Origin: Tamarix chinensis
Lineage: Eukaryota; Streptophyta; Magnoliopsida; Caryophyllales; Tamaricaceae
NCBI GenBank assembly: GCA_030549775.1
Contig: CM060178.1
Span: forward strand, 68,810,896-68,874,895
Length of the DNA stretch: 64,000 nucleotides
Direction of reading: 5' to 3'
Shown: one piece after another, positions 35,141 to 46,280 of the stretch
How the letters are laid out: every line of letters begins with the position of its first letter
Position numbering within the stretch: position 1 is the stretch's first letter
Notes under the pieces: generated by a model
The model's database searches: none
What the model was told of the DNA's origin: nothing
The model's input: the letters and a program-made list of their open reading frames with translations, nothing else
Made by a program: the position numbers and the translations under genes

Positions 35141-36222
35141 CTAGTTACATTTTCTCGTGCAATGCACGGGTGGTGTATTAATTATTTATATTATTATATA
35201 AGAGATAAATAGTTTAATAATTTATTTAATATGTAGAAGATGAATAGTTGGCAGTATATTTTCAAGTAATTAATTAATAAAATACTTAATTAATACTTGA
35301 TTAATAAGTATTGTTCGACATATGTGCAACAAATGAATAGTTATATGCATTTGTTGCATGTAGGAGATGAATAATTGTGCTGTATTAATGACAGAAGATA
35401 AATAGGTATATGAATTTCCTGTTCGCATGAGATGAATAGTTGCATTCATATGTTCATTAGTTTGACAATTCAATTAATATGCAGGAGATAAATAGTTGGC
35501 TACATATGTTCAAGTAATTAATTAAGAAAATACTTGATTAATATGTATTGTTCGACATATGTGCAGCAGATGAATAGTTACATTCATATATTCAATAGTT
35601 TTACAACTCAATTAATAAGAGGGAGATGAATAGTTGGCTGCATATTTTTAGATAATTAATTAAGAAAATTCTTGATTAATATGTGTTGTTCGACATATGT
35701 GCAATAGATGAATATCTCAATTAATACGCAGAAGATGAATATCATTTTGCTGTTATGCAACGTAGGAGATGAATAGTCTGACAAATCAATTAATACGTAG
35801 GAGTATTTTATCATTTATTTGACCTTATTAATTAGTAATAATATATGGAAGTGATAATATATGATTATTAGTAATAATATGTATAGTTTAGGAGGAAAAA
35901 TTTGTATGTATATTATCTGTCAAGCAACTCTGTTTTTATATAATAACCAATGTTGTCGCTCTGTTATTAGTTTTTTAATAATAATTATATTATTAATCAT
36001 GATAATATTCATAATAGTAATAATTAATTATATTAATATCCATTATTATCATAATAATAATTATCATTATTATATTATAAATATTGATAATAGTAATTAT
36101 ATAAATTATATAAATAATTATATTAGTATTAATTATATCAATAGTTATAATTATTATAGTTATATTAATAATAATAGTCATATTATTAATATCAAATAAT
36201 AAAATTATTATTATAAACAATT

Positions 36223-36254
<32 letters not shown>

Positions 36255-37067
36255 ATTTGATTAATGTTGATCTAACCTTAAAAAAAGATACTTCATTAAA
36301 ATTAGTTATATGTATTTGCTACTTGCATTGTATTAATAGCAGTAGATGCATATTTATTGGTCGACTGGTTTATGCACTTTATTTGGTGTATTAATTATTT
36401 ATCAATTATTTATTTATTAATATGTAGGATATAAATAGTTTGGTAATTTAATTAATATGTAGGAAATTAATAGTTGACTGCATATGTTCAGGTAATTAAT
36501 TTAAAAAATATTTGATTAGAAAATATTTGATTAATACTTTATTAAAATTAGTTATTCGACATATATACAATAAATGAATAGTTATATGCATTTGCTGCAC
36601 ATGGGAGATAAATAGTCGCATTATATTAATGGATATATGCATGTGAAGCAAATTAATATGCACTTTGGTGTATTAATTATTTATATATTAATATGCAAGA
36701 GATGAATAGCCCGACAATTCAATTAATACGTAGGAAATGAATAGTTTTTTGCATATGTTCGGATAATTAATTAAGAAAATATTTGATTAGAAAATATATA
36801 GTTAATACTTTATTAAAATTAATTGTTTGACATATGTGCAACAAATGAATATTTATATACATTTAATGCACATAGGAGATGAATAGTCGTATTATATTAA
36901 TAAATAGTTATATTAATTATTCCATCTTATTAATTAGTAATAACAATAATTACCAATAATATATGGCAGTAGTAATTTATGATTAGTAATAATGGATATA
37001 GTTTAGGCAAAAAAATTTGTCTGTATATTGTCTGCTAGACAACTCTGTTTTTATATATATAGATAGA
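35141..37067 (-). mobile_element. Non-autonomous Helitron H2
   Basis: On the minus strand it starts TCTATC (37067) and ends with hairpin CCCGTGC-ATT-GCACGAG (35170-35154), a 9-nt spacer and CTAG (35144-35141). It sits between A (35140) and T (37068). Removing it restores the LTR text TTTAA-TACTCATTAACACCC, which matches TAATACATATTAGCACCC in copy B and the same region of copy C. This is direct paralog evidence for the insertion and its exact ends. The interior matches H1 in order: 5' end, repeats, (CAT)n, AT-rich, internal 5'-end duplicate, repeats, hairpin. Confidence 0.85.
36223..36255. repeat. (CAT)n microsatellite inside H2
   Basis: Eleven CAT triplets, the reverse-strand counterpart of (ATG)n in H1. 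Confidence 0.95.
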
Positions 37068-37689
37068 TACTCATTAACACCCATACATATTAGGCCACAT
37101 TCTTGTACCTGACATATTACTAAAATACCCCTAGGGCTCACAATAATATTAACCATGCATTAAAGATCACAATAGTATAATACAACATGGATAAATACTT
37201 ACCATTTTCATCAATAATCAAACTCTCACCTTAAACAATATTTTCATAAATAGCATATAATCTAACATACGCCTTTTATCAATCAACACACGAAACCACA
37301 TATATTATATTAAACAACATATATCAAGCATAATAACACATTAAAAGCCTAATGTGCTAACATACGTTATCTATGCATTTAAGTAGAGTTTAACACTTAC
37401 CTGAATGCCTGCAAAACGAACCTTATCGGTATTCCGATTAAAGGTTCAAGCTTTGATTAGCAAAACCAATACCTAAAAATAATATTAAGACTTATTATAT
37501 AAGAAATAAGAAAAAAAATAAATGTATGATACAATATAATACTTAATTAATCAAATACTTAAATTATAAAATTATTATACCTTAAAATTATTAACCAAAT
37601 AAACCAAGAAATACATCAACTCATCCTACTCATGCAGAATGAGCTACATGCAAAACAATAGGGTAAGGACTCAAAAATGGCATAAGGAG

Positions 37690-38408
37690 AAGAAGAGAAA
37701 ATCAATTTCAGGTTAGGATTTTTAAGCTAAGAAAAAGGGTAGATGGGGAAGGATTTGGGGCAAAGAAAGGGAGTAGGAGTGAAGAGGGGGTATAGGTGGT
37801 GGTCGGGGATAGGTTGTTGGAGGCCAAGGGTAGCAGAGGCGGAGGCATTGAGACCACGAATGTGGCTGCCGAGATGGATCTAGATGGAGGGGCTAAGAAG
37901 GAAGGAAAAGGGGGGGGGAACAAAGGCCTGCGGGTGGTGGTTTTGGCCAAAGGAGCTTTGGGGGTGGTAAAAGGGGTTGCAGGGATTAGTTTGGTGGCTC
38001 AGGTGGCGGCATAGGTGGCGGAACAGCGGCGGATCAAGGCGGTGTAGGGCGACTGCTAAGAAGGGAGAAAAGGAGAGAATAAGAGAGGAGGAAGAAGGAG
38101 GCTGCGTGGTAGCTCGAGGGGTGTTGTGATGGTTCAGGGGTGAGGTAGAGGGTGGTGCAAGTGGCTAGTGCGGAGGTGGAAATAGCAAAGCGGGGCGGCG
38201 AAGAAAAAAGAGGGTGAGAGATGGGAGGAGAAGAAAGGAAGAAAAAGAGGGTCGGGGAGGCATGTGAGGCTTGAGAAATGGCAGAATGAGGCAGGGAAGG
38301 AAGAAGAAAAAGAAGAGGAAGAGAAAGAAGGGGATAGGGGAGCTCAAGGGCGGCGGCAGGGTGGTAGGGGAATGGGAGTTGCAGGGAGAGAGAGGAGAAG
38401 AGAGGGGT
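37690..38408. repeat. Purine-rich block of LTR E, first part
   Basis: G/A-rich plus strand with GGTGG, GGAAGG and GAGAGG words. It continues at 42657-43145 beyond the nested copy D. Confidence 0.75.
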
Positions 38409-39619
38409 TGTAACACCCCCAAAATTTACATATTTTTTTTAAACACAATACTTATAAATTAAAACCGTAAATTTCTGAGGATGTTACCACCACACTTAGT
38501 ACTAGACCGATTCACTCCTACCATTCCGGTACCAAGTGCTAAGGCTAAGAAAACACTACTAATAACATCATTAATAATCCAAATTTATAAAAACGAAAAT
38601 CAGAGTACGCGTAAGTCTTTATATAAATCAAAATGTTAGCTATTGTTTTTCAGATAATAAATAAACGACGTTAATAAAATTATTTTTGCATCTCAAACAT
38701 AATAAAAGGTAACATGAGTCATAATTTAAAAATGGAAAATGGCCATGCCACTCCAGGAACTAATCTAGCCCAAACATCACTCGGCTTCACCTAATGTCCC
38801 ATAGACATCAATAGTATTGCAATAAAAGTCTCCTACCTACAACAGATCTAACAGACCTTTTGCTCGTGGGAATGAGTAGCACCCATGAAACTGGTGATCA
38901 ATACGCTACGTACTGAGTAAGGTAACCGAGCACTAAGGTCGAAACATAAACATGTCATATCATGCAGAAGAATAAAAGAACATAAAGATCATCATGATAT
39001 CATAATATCGATCGATCATTCAAGAACATATATAAAGGCCCATTTATAAGTCAGATTCATTACTTAATCTATCTCTGATCAGGAATCGTTTCACACCATG
39101 CTTTTTATCAAAGCCATGTGAGTACGAAAGCCCTTCTATTATAATCGGTGGATCAGAGGCACATAGGGTATCATACCCTAACCACTATTATAGCCGGTGG
39201 ATCGGAGACACATAGGACTACGCGTCCTAACCACTACTCTTAACCAGTGGATCGGTTGCCCCCGACTCATATAGTGTTCTACTATAAGTAATTAGTATCT
39301 TTTAGGCATTTTAGCAAAACTCTGGTTTGTGTTTATTGAGCTCGGGAACCCCCACTATTATAACCAGTGGATCGGTTTATGCATAGAGCATCCTGCCCTA
39401 ACCACTATTATAACCGGTGGATTGGTCACACATAGGGTAAAAACCCTAACCACTATTCCAAACAGGTGGATCGGTTGGTCCCATCTCAACGATCTTCTAG
39501 TTTAAATAATTAATATCTTAAGTATTTTATTCACAAGCTTTGACCCAGACATACATGACTACCTTCTATATTTCTCATCCTCCAACCCTATCTAACCAAC
39601 ACCACGCGAGTTAACCATG

Positions 39620-40075
39620 GCACACCCTAACACCCATGCAACCCTAATTCCATGCAAACCCTAGTTCACATGCAAACCCTAGCTCCACGTAAACCCTGCT
39701 TCCATACAAACCCTAACTCCACACAAACCCTACTCCATGCAAACCCTAGCTCCTATGAAAACCCTATCTCCTATGAAAACCCTAACTCTACGTAAACCAC
39801 ACTTCTATGCAAACCCTAATACCATGCCACATTAATACCACCATGCAAAACCCTAACACCATGCAACATTAATACCACCATTCAAAACCCTAACACCATG
39901 CAATATTAATACCACCATGCGAAACCCTAACACCTTGCAATCCCATGCAAACCCTAACACTATACAATTTCATACAAACCCTAACATCATGCAATTTCAT
40001 GCAAAACCCTAACACCATACCATTTCATGCAAAACCCTAACACCACATAGCTACACTCCCCATCATTATTTTACA
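39620..40075. repeat. Minisatellite with AAACCCTA (telobox) units in LTR D
   Basis: About 20 irregular units of 15-36 bp, each with CATGCAAACCCTA or CATGCAAAACCCTAACACC. It takes the place held by the ATTACC/ACCCTT minisatellite in the other copies. The units contain AAACCCTA, the plant telomere-type octamer, but are not tandem telomere repeats. Confidence 0.8.
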
Positions 40076-40691
40076 ACCCTAACATGCATGTCTTAAGGCC
40101 ACATCATACTATAATAATAACATAATTATACACATAATTCTCATGCCACAATTTATTCACACCAACATACTTCAACTCCATAATGATGCTGCATTCATAA
40201 CAATTATACAATATACACACGAAATACACTATAATTCATATTACATGGCATGCATAGCCTAAAATCACACATTACACATATGGCCTTAGCACCCCTTACC
40301 TAAAATGTCACCAGTTTTGGAGCACACTCCTATTCCACTTGAGGGCTTTGACCGGGCTCACCTATTATGAGGAAAATACTAGAATTAGGTTCCCTCCTAA
40401 AAATTCTAGTATTCACTAACTTATCCTAAGACTTTGTTTTTAATTAAAATAATATTATATTATACTTAACTATACAAAATATTACTAAAAATACTAATAA
40501 AATACTATTGTAATTTAAAATAAATGGTGATAAAAGGGTTTCTACCCTTCACCAAAATAATGTTAGTAAAGATAATAATAATAATAATATAAATAAAAAA
40601 TAAAATATTAGAAATAATACTATTATTAGTATAATAATAATAATAATATAAATAAAAAAATAAAATATTAGTAATAATACTATTATTAGTA

Positions 40692-40743
<52 letters not shown>
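40692..40743. repeat. (AAT)n microsatellite in LTR D
   Basis: About 17 AAT triplets. Shorter AAT runs precede it from 40575. Confidence 0.95.
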
Positions 40744-40744
<1 letters not shown>

Positions 40745-40815
40745 TAAATCTTAAAATTACAAGGTGGCTTTCGAACCTACCCAAAATAATAAAAATACTA
40801 TTCAATAATACTAGT

Positions 40816-40819
<4 letters not shown>

Positions 40820-40855
<36 letters not shown>
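40820..40855. repeat. (TA)n microsatellite in LTR D
   Basis: About 18 TA dinucleotides. Confidence 0.95.
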
Positions 40856-40859
<4 letters not shown>

Positions 40860-41329
40860 ACTTATAATATAAAAGTTAATAAATATAATAATAATATTAA
40901 TAGTAATAATAGTAATAAAAACGCACAGGTGCGAGACCTAATTAAAATTTAAGGTCTCGGCCCCCATTAAATAGTTATAATATTAATAAATAATTATACT
41001 AACAATAATAATAGTAAACTTATAATAATTCCATTAAATTCCTAAAATTGAAAACTAATAATCTATCTAACTCATAATAATCTCCACCCTACCAACAAAA
41101 TTTATCAATAATATTATATCCAATAACAATAATAATGATAATAATGATAATAATAATAATAATTATTATTATTATTATATTTGAATAAATACTTAAAATT
41201 GGAATAAAAATAGAATGAATTACAATAAATGGAAAAAAAAGGGCTGAGAAGATCTAGGGTTTCACCTTGAGTCAGCAGGGATGGGTGGCATCGGCGATGA
41301 TGCATGGCGGTGGCCAAAAAAGAAGTCTT

Positions 41330-42350
41330 AAAGAGAAAAAGATGAAGAAAAAGAGGGAAAGAGAAGGGGAAAAGAGAAAATAAGGTTATGGTTCAGTGGA
41401 GGGGAATTATTAGAAGTTTTTGGGTGGTGCAGAAGGCAATAGAAGTGGCGGATGTGTGGTGGACGGTGGTTTAAAGGTTGCAGGGTAAAATATTTTTCGA
41501 GATGGGCAAGGGAATTCGCAAGGCTATGGTGGCTCGTGAGAGGAAAATCGAAGGGGGTGGATGGTTTAGTTAGCTAGAGTGCACTGCAGGGAAGAGTTTG
41601 GGAGGCAGATGCGGCGACAAGGTTGGCTAACAGCTAGAGAACGGTGCGTCTAAAGTCGCGGTGGCGCACAGGTTTGCACTTAGGGTTTCGGGAAAAAAAT
41701 CTCAAAATTAGACCATAAAAGGGGTATTTATCGCTTTAGAGGGTAGGGTTGAGTTCTAGAGGTTGGCAGGAGGTCAATGCCGATGAGATAATGGGGTAAT
41801 TGTGGCATTGATCGGTTAGCATGATTTCAAATCGTGCCCGACCTTCGCGAGAGAAAATGGGGAGATCGTGTGAGAGGAGAGGGAAGTGGGGCAATTTATG
41901 CTAGAGTGGGCATTGAGGGGAAGAGAAAGAGCGGGAGAAAGGCCAGTCACGACATGTGTGGCCGGTGGCACCATTTTTGACCCTCGAAGTTACAGGTGGG
42001 TGACGCCAGAGGGAGGAGGAAGAAGAAGAAGGTGAGTCGGGCGGTCGAGGGAGAAAAAGAAAGGAAGAAAAAGGAGGAGGAATCGGGCCGGTCGCCTGAG
42101 ATTAATTTTTGTTAATGGAACGCAGCATCCCAGGGCAATAACGAACAAAACGCAGCATCAAAAGAAGGAAGGAAAGAAGGAGCGACGCTGGGCCGTGGAA
42201 GGAAAGAAGAAAGAAAAGGGGATTTGGGCCAAGTCCAGGCCCAATCCGACGAGAGAAAAGAAAAAGGAAAAGAAGAAAAGAAAGAAAAAGAAAGAAAAGA
42301 AAGAAAAAGGAGGGAAGAAAAGAAAAAGGAAAAAAAGGAAAAAAGGAAAA
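41330..42350. repeat. Purine-rich block of LTR D
   Basis: A/G-dominated plus strand, densest at 42150-42350 (GGAAAGAAAG words). Confidence 0.75.
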
Positions 42351-42656
42351 TGTATGTGGTTTGGGTTTAAATAAATTAATTAGAATATTTTGGGTAATTA
42401 GAATAAAATAAATAATTAAAATAATATTAAAATTCCTTTTTAGACTTATTTAGGGTTTTTAAAAAAATATTTCTCCTAAATCCCTTTTTAATTAGCAAAA
42501 AGCCCAATTTTTCCTTTATAAAAATATCTATAAATTATTATTAATTTGCCCTAAATAAATCCTTTATATTCCAAATAAAATAAATTAATTAATTAAATCC
42601 CTAATAAATCCTTATTTAATTATTTTTCTTAAAATAAATATTTTTGGGGCATTTTA

Positions 42657-43468
42657 AGGTTATGGTAGGGCATGGGGGAGGGGAGAGAGAGATGGTGGGG
42701 TCGGGATGGGGTAGAGAAATGGCGGGAGAGAGAGAGAGAGAGAGATAGGGAGATCAATAGGGGGAGACGGTTGCAAGTAGGGTGGTGGAGATGGCGGGGG
42801 TGGTTAGTTTTGGCGCCAAGGAAAAAGGAAGAAGAAGAAAGAAAAAAGAGGGGAAGGCAGGTGCGTGCAGGCCGGCTGAAGGGGAGAAGGACGTAGGCCA
42901 GCCCGGTCGGGGAGAAAGGAAAGAAAAGGAAGAAGGGAAGCAAGCCGAGCTCGCGCAAGAAGGAAGAAAAGAAAAGGGGGGTGGTCTGGGCTGACGACGT
43001 AGGAGAAGGAGAGGGAGGAGAAGAGTGGGCCTACAGCCTAAGCACAAGGTGGGGGGAAGGCAAGCCGTGGCACCAACGACCCAAGGGAAGAAAAGGAAAG
43101 AGATAGAAAGGAGAAAAAGGAGAAGGAAAAGGAAAAAGGAAAATGGGACAAAATAAAATTATTTAATTTGTAAAATAATAAAATACAATATTTATGGGTA
43201 ATAAATTTATTTTATAATTTAATTTAATTTAAATATAAGAGTTTAAAAAAGGATAATTTTAGTAAAATAATGGTTTGAATTATGATTTAAATAAAAAGAG
43301 TATGATAAAATAGCAAAATATTTATTTTAATTTATTAAATATTTATATCCAATTTTATATACTTAAAATTTTCTAAAATAATTAAATTAAATGGATTTAA
43401 AAGCTAATTTATCCCAAATAAAAATTATTTATTAAATTATAGGCTTTTTTAAATTTCGGGGGATTATA
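42657..43468 (-). mobile_element. Giant LTR copy E, second part
   Basis: The purine-rich text resumes, including (GA)n at 42725-42745, and passes into the AT-rich tail common to copies B and C (AGGATAATTTTAGTAAAATA at 43251, AGAGTATGATAAAATA). It ends AAATTTCGGGGGATTATA. It abuts part of a Copia-type LTR, so copy E appears to have inserted into one. The other half of that LTR is not seen at the left end of E, which is truncated. Confidence 0.7.
42725..42745. repeat. (GA)n microsatellite
   Basis: Ten GA units in the purine-rich block of copy E. Confidence 0.9.
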
Positions 43469-43684
43469 ATTAATTATGACTATAACCTATCAACTTTACG
43501 TATTATCCACTTATTTTCATATTATCTAACTCATTATAATATATGTAATGAGTATGAATATTATATATATAGAATAAGGTGAATTATATAAATATGAAAA
43601 TCATACCTACCAATAAAAATAAAAAATTAAATTTTCTATTTCTCTTTATATATATTTCTTTGACTTCAACAATATTACAACCAT
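43469..43684 (+). repeat. Partial Copia LTR
   Basis: About 215 bp match the 3' two-thirds of the LTRs at 14356 and 18418: TATCTAACTCATTATAATA, GAGTATGAATATTATATA, then a TTGACTTCAACAATATTACAA end. It is a related but distinct copy whose left part was cut off at the junction with LTR E. Confidence 0.6.
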
Positions 43685-43857
43685 AGGATACATATATATT
43701 TATAGGGAGAGAGACCCACACACAACACACACACTGGCTATTTATTTTGACACGAGAATCAATCACGGTTGCGCCGACGGTTGCCGAAACTCAATCCTTC
43801 GTCTGCTCTCACGCATTATATTATTATTTAATTCATGTAGGGCTTTGAATTTGATCC

Positions 43858-44112
43858 ATGGTGAAGACTTTTGACTCGCCCTATATAACGATAGCGTTCG
43901 TCGCTTACAGTTCAATAGATGCGTTTGTTCAACTGCGAGTCAATCTGGATTGTGAGACTTTCTTCTTGATATTATGCGGATGCCTTTTCCTAATTAAACT
44001 CGTCAAAGATTTCTTGTGCGTTCAAGGCAACGGTTCAGACCGATTTCCAACCTCACCCATTATGCCCAAGGTTTGTGCTTTACTGAGCATCGGTCGTCCA
44101 TGCAAAACATAA
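43858..44112 (+). CDS. Unidentified small ORF (84 aa)
   Basis: ATG-started frame of 84 codons in a 350-bp stretch with more balanced base composition than the repeats around it. The product has one hydrophobic segment at about residues 34-50 (FFLILCGCLFLIKLV) that could span a membrane, and four Cys residues. I recognise no family, splice sites or matching neighbours. It could be an exon of a host gene, a gene fragment or chance. Confidence 0.25.
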   Translation: MVKTFDSPYITIAFVAYSSIDAFVQLRVNLDCETFFLILCGCLFLIKLVKDFLCVQGNGSDRFPTSPIMPKVCALLSIGRPCKT

Positions 44113-44442
44113 AGAAGGCAGAGATGCTATCATGAAGCGAGTTTTCATATAGTTCTTTGGCCGGATTCGTTTATAAGCTTCAATCCCAAGCGGCTCTTTA
44201 ACACAAATGAGTCATTTTTTATTTTTTATTATTTTTATGAGACTGAACTTGGGATATCATTAATGTGTCACAGTAAATGTAATAAATAAATAATAACAAC
44301 ATGTGCACAGCATTTAATTCAACATGTATATCATTAATTAATGTGTCATTGTGAATGGACTAGTATTATGGCTAATTTAAGATCTTGTATAGGATTGGAC
44401 CATTTTACAATCCGTAGTAGATTGATAATGTATTATCGTGTA

Positions 44443-44670
44443 CTCCATCCATTTCATAAAAAATATTTTTTAACAATTTACATACTATTTTAGAAAATAA
44501 TAAATATATGCTTAATATAACAATCAACCATTAACTGAAAAAATATTATAATAATTAGCATATGGAAAAAGAAAGAGAAAAAATAAGGATAATAAAAAAA
44601 TCAATCAGTATTCTAAAATATTTTTAAAAAAATTATGTAAAAATAACTTTCTTTATGAAACGGAGAGAGT
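44443..44670. mobile_element. Stowaway-type MITE
   Basis: 228 bp flanked by TA. The ends CTCCATCCATTTCATAAA and (reverse-complemented) CTCTCTCCGTTTCATAAAG are inverted repeats of the CTCCCTCCGT type of Tc1/Mariner-related Stowaway MITEs. No coding capacity. Confidence 0.8.
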
Positions 44671-44686
44671 ATTACAAATATATTAC

Positions 44687-44975
44687 TCCCTTTATTTATT
44701 AATATAAGGATTGTTAAAATATTACAAGCATATTATAAAAAATTAAATAGTAGATAAAAAGTAATAGCATATTTTTCCCAATAAACCCTCATATTAAATT
44801 TAACATTCCTTTCCACCCAAAGAAAACTCATTTAGTTAGAAAGAGCAATAATAACATAACATTGGATTTGGAAACATAATGACCCTCGTATTATTGATTT
44901 TTTTATTAAAGGAATTATAGTGTTATGAAATAAAATTAAAGATCTAATAACCCTTGTGTTATGAAACAAAGGGAG
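44687..44975. mobile_element. Second Stowaway-type MITE
   Basis: Starts TA-CTCCCTTTATTTATTA and ends TTATGAAACAAAGGGAG. The inverted terminal repeats are recognisable, and a TA precedes the left end. About 289 bp, only 16 bp from the previous MITE and of a different subfamily. The right flank reads CA instead of TA. Confidence 0.65.
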
Positions 44976-45196
44976 CATTACCTTATTAGTAGAGTTCATG
45001 ACATTATACCAATAAATATTACAACAAAACAAATTTTTTTAAAGTGTATAGGCCTATTAGTGCCCATAAAAAAAATAAGAAAAAGGTAGAAGACCTCGTT
45101 AGTATTGCACGAGGACGGAGACATGAAAATAAAAACGATAAGAAATATGAAAACATCCTTCTTAAAAACTTAGAAAACGGTGACAGCAAAAAACAG

Positions 45197-45199
<3 letters not shown>

Positions 45200-45232
<33 letters not shown>
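45200..45232. repeat. (TA)n tract at the left end of the viral insert
   Basis: About 16 TA units directly next to viral leader sequence. A matching tract lies at the other end (58408-58432). Confidence 0.9.
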
Positions 45233-45234
<2 letters not shown>

Positions 45235-45240
45235 AACGAC

Positions 45241-45430
45241 GTCTAGGATTTGAGGGAAGAGTAAAGCACCTGAAGAAAAAGAATACAAAGATTTGAAAGA
45301 ATGTTTAGATGATTAGAAAAAACATAAAATAAGAAAGGAAATGAAATAAGTTTGAATAAATAATTGGAGTTTTATTAGATTTGAAGATTTGGGATACAAG
45401 GATATATGATCGAGTTATACAAAGAGAGTC
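45241..45430 (-). repeat. Viral leader sequence, inverted copy (left arm)
   Basis: 190 bp that match the reverse complement of 58209-58399 with few differences (for example GAATGTTTAGATGATTAGAA and the CAAAGAGAGTC end). The match stops at the same bases on both arms, so the junction at 45430 is a rearrangement point. Confidence 0.85.
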
Positions 45431-45515
45431 ATATCTGTTAGGACTTACTCCCATAACACACAAGCAAAACTCTAAAGGACTCACAACTAAAGATATAGGT
45501 TGATAGGAGACCACC

Positions 45516-46280
45516 ATGAATTTATTTTCCCGATCTTCTTCTTCCTCTAGTTCTAGTAGTAAGAACTACTTAGAGAACTTAGAGATTAGCAAAACCACTG
45601 AAGAATATGAATTCGAAGATTTCCAAGGATCTGTAGATGAATAGAAACTTCCCAAAATTCAAAATAAAATGATTTACAAAACATCAAATTGGAGTTTATT
45701 ACAAACAAACTATGTCATCAAAATTGAAGAATGTGACATACAATTATCAAAACCTTTTGAAACAATCAAACTAATTTCAAAAGAATCTGTTAAAAAACAC
45801 TTAAAAAATGGATTCAAATACATCCACTTAGGATTAGTCCAAGTAGGATTCAAACCCCTAACCCGAGAAGGCTTAAACACATCTATCCTTGCAATCCTGT
45901 GGGATGGAAGACTTAAAAACTTTAATCAATCCATGTTAGGAACCATAGAGAGTAGCCTTTGTGGAGGATCAATTTATTTTAATTGTTATCCAAATTTTTC
46001 ACCATCTTTGGATGACCCAAACATCCTTCATGCATTAACCTTACAAATTAAAACCCATGACTATGAAATGTTAGAGGGATAAATACTCGTAGCTATGGTA
46101 TACAGAATTCATTATAAGATAATGAAAACTGCATTTAAAACCAAAGCAAAAACAAAAGGCATAAAAGGAGAAACCCTAATGCTTCAAACCGATAGTTTAA
46201 AATCAAATATAGTTGTCCCAAAGACAATTAAATGGAATGAAATTACCCTTCCTGAAGAATAGTCATTAGAAAATACCTTA
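45516..46280 (+). pseudogene. Viral movement-protein region of ORF1, with in-frame stops
   Basis: The frame starts at the ATG at 45516 with a Ser-rich segment and has a TAG at 45642. The longest clean part is 45669-46082. It has the 30K-superfamily movement-protein character of caulimovirids (HLGLVQVGFKPL, a Gly-Leu-N segment, CGGSIYFNCYP). The product in an intact virus binds plasmodesmata and moves virus between cells. Further stops occur at 46080 and about 46260. The frame itself is unbroken, so decay here is by point mutation. Confidence 0.75.

Larger units (their letters stand above)
33110..38408 (-). mobile_element. Giant LTR copy E, first part (left-truncated)
   Basis: It begins abruptly inside the GGTGGATCGG block (33110-33400) and lacks the TGTAACACCCC end and the CCGCCACACTTAG block. 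It then has the ATTACC/ACCCTT minisatellite (34370-35062), a site where Helitron H2 is inserted (35140/37068), the AGGCCACATTCTTG words shared with B and C, the CTCATGCAG hairpin region (37628) and a purine-rich block. At 38408 it is interrupted by copy D. It resumes at 42657. Sense is on the minus strand. Confidence 0.7.
38409..42656 (-). mobile_element. Giant LTR copy D (4.2 kb), nested in E
   Basis: Starts TGTAACACCCCCAAAATTT and ends near TTTTTGGGGCATTTTA, a decayed form of the expected GGGGTGTTACA. The purine-rich text of copy E stops just before it and resumes just after. The flanks GGGGT and AGGTT agree only partly, so a target duplication is uncertain. It has the TTACCACCACACTTAGTAC block (38485), the CACTATTAT / GGTGGATCGG block (39125-39480), a telobox-rich array (39620-40075), (AAT)n and (AT)n, and its own purine-rich block (41330-42350). 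No coding relics, so it is read as a solo LTR of a sister family. Confidence 0.65.

Noticed and set aside
39620..40075. Interstitial telomere
   Set aside because: AAACCCTA occurs once per longer unit and is not tandemly joined head to tail.
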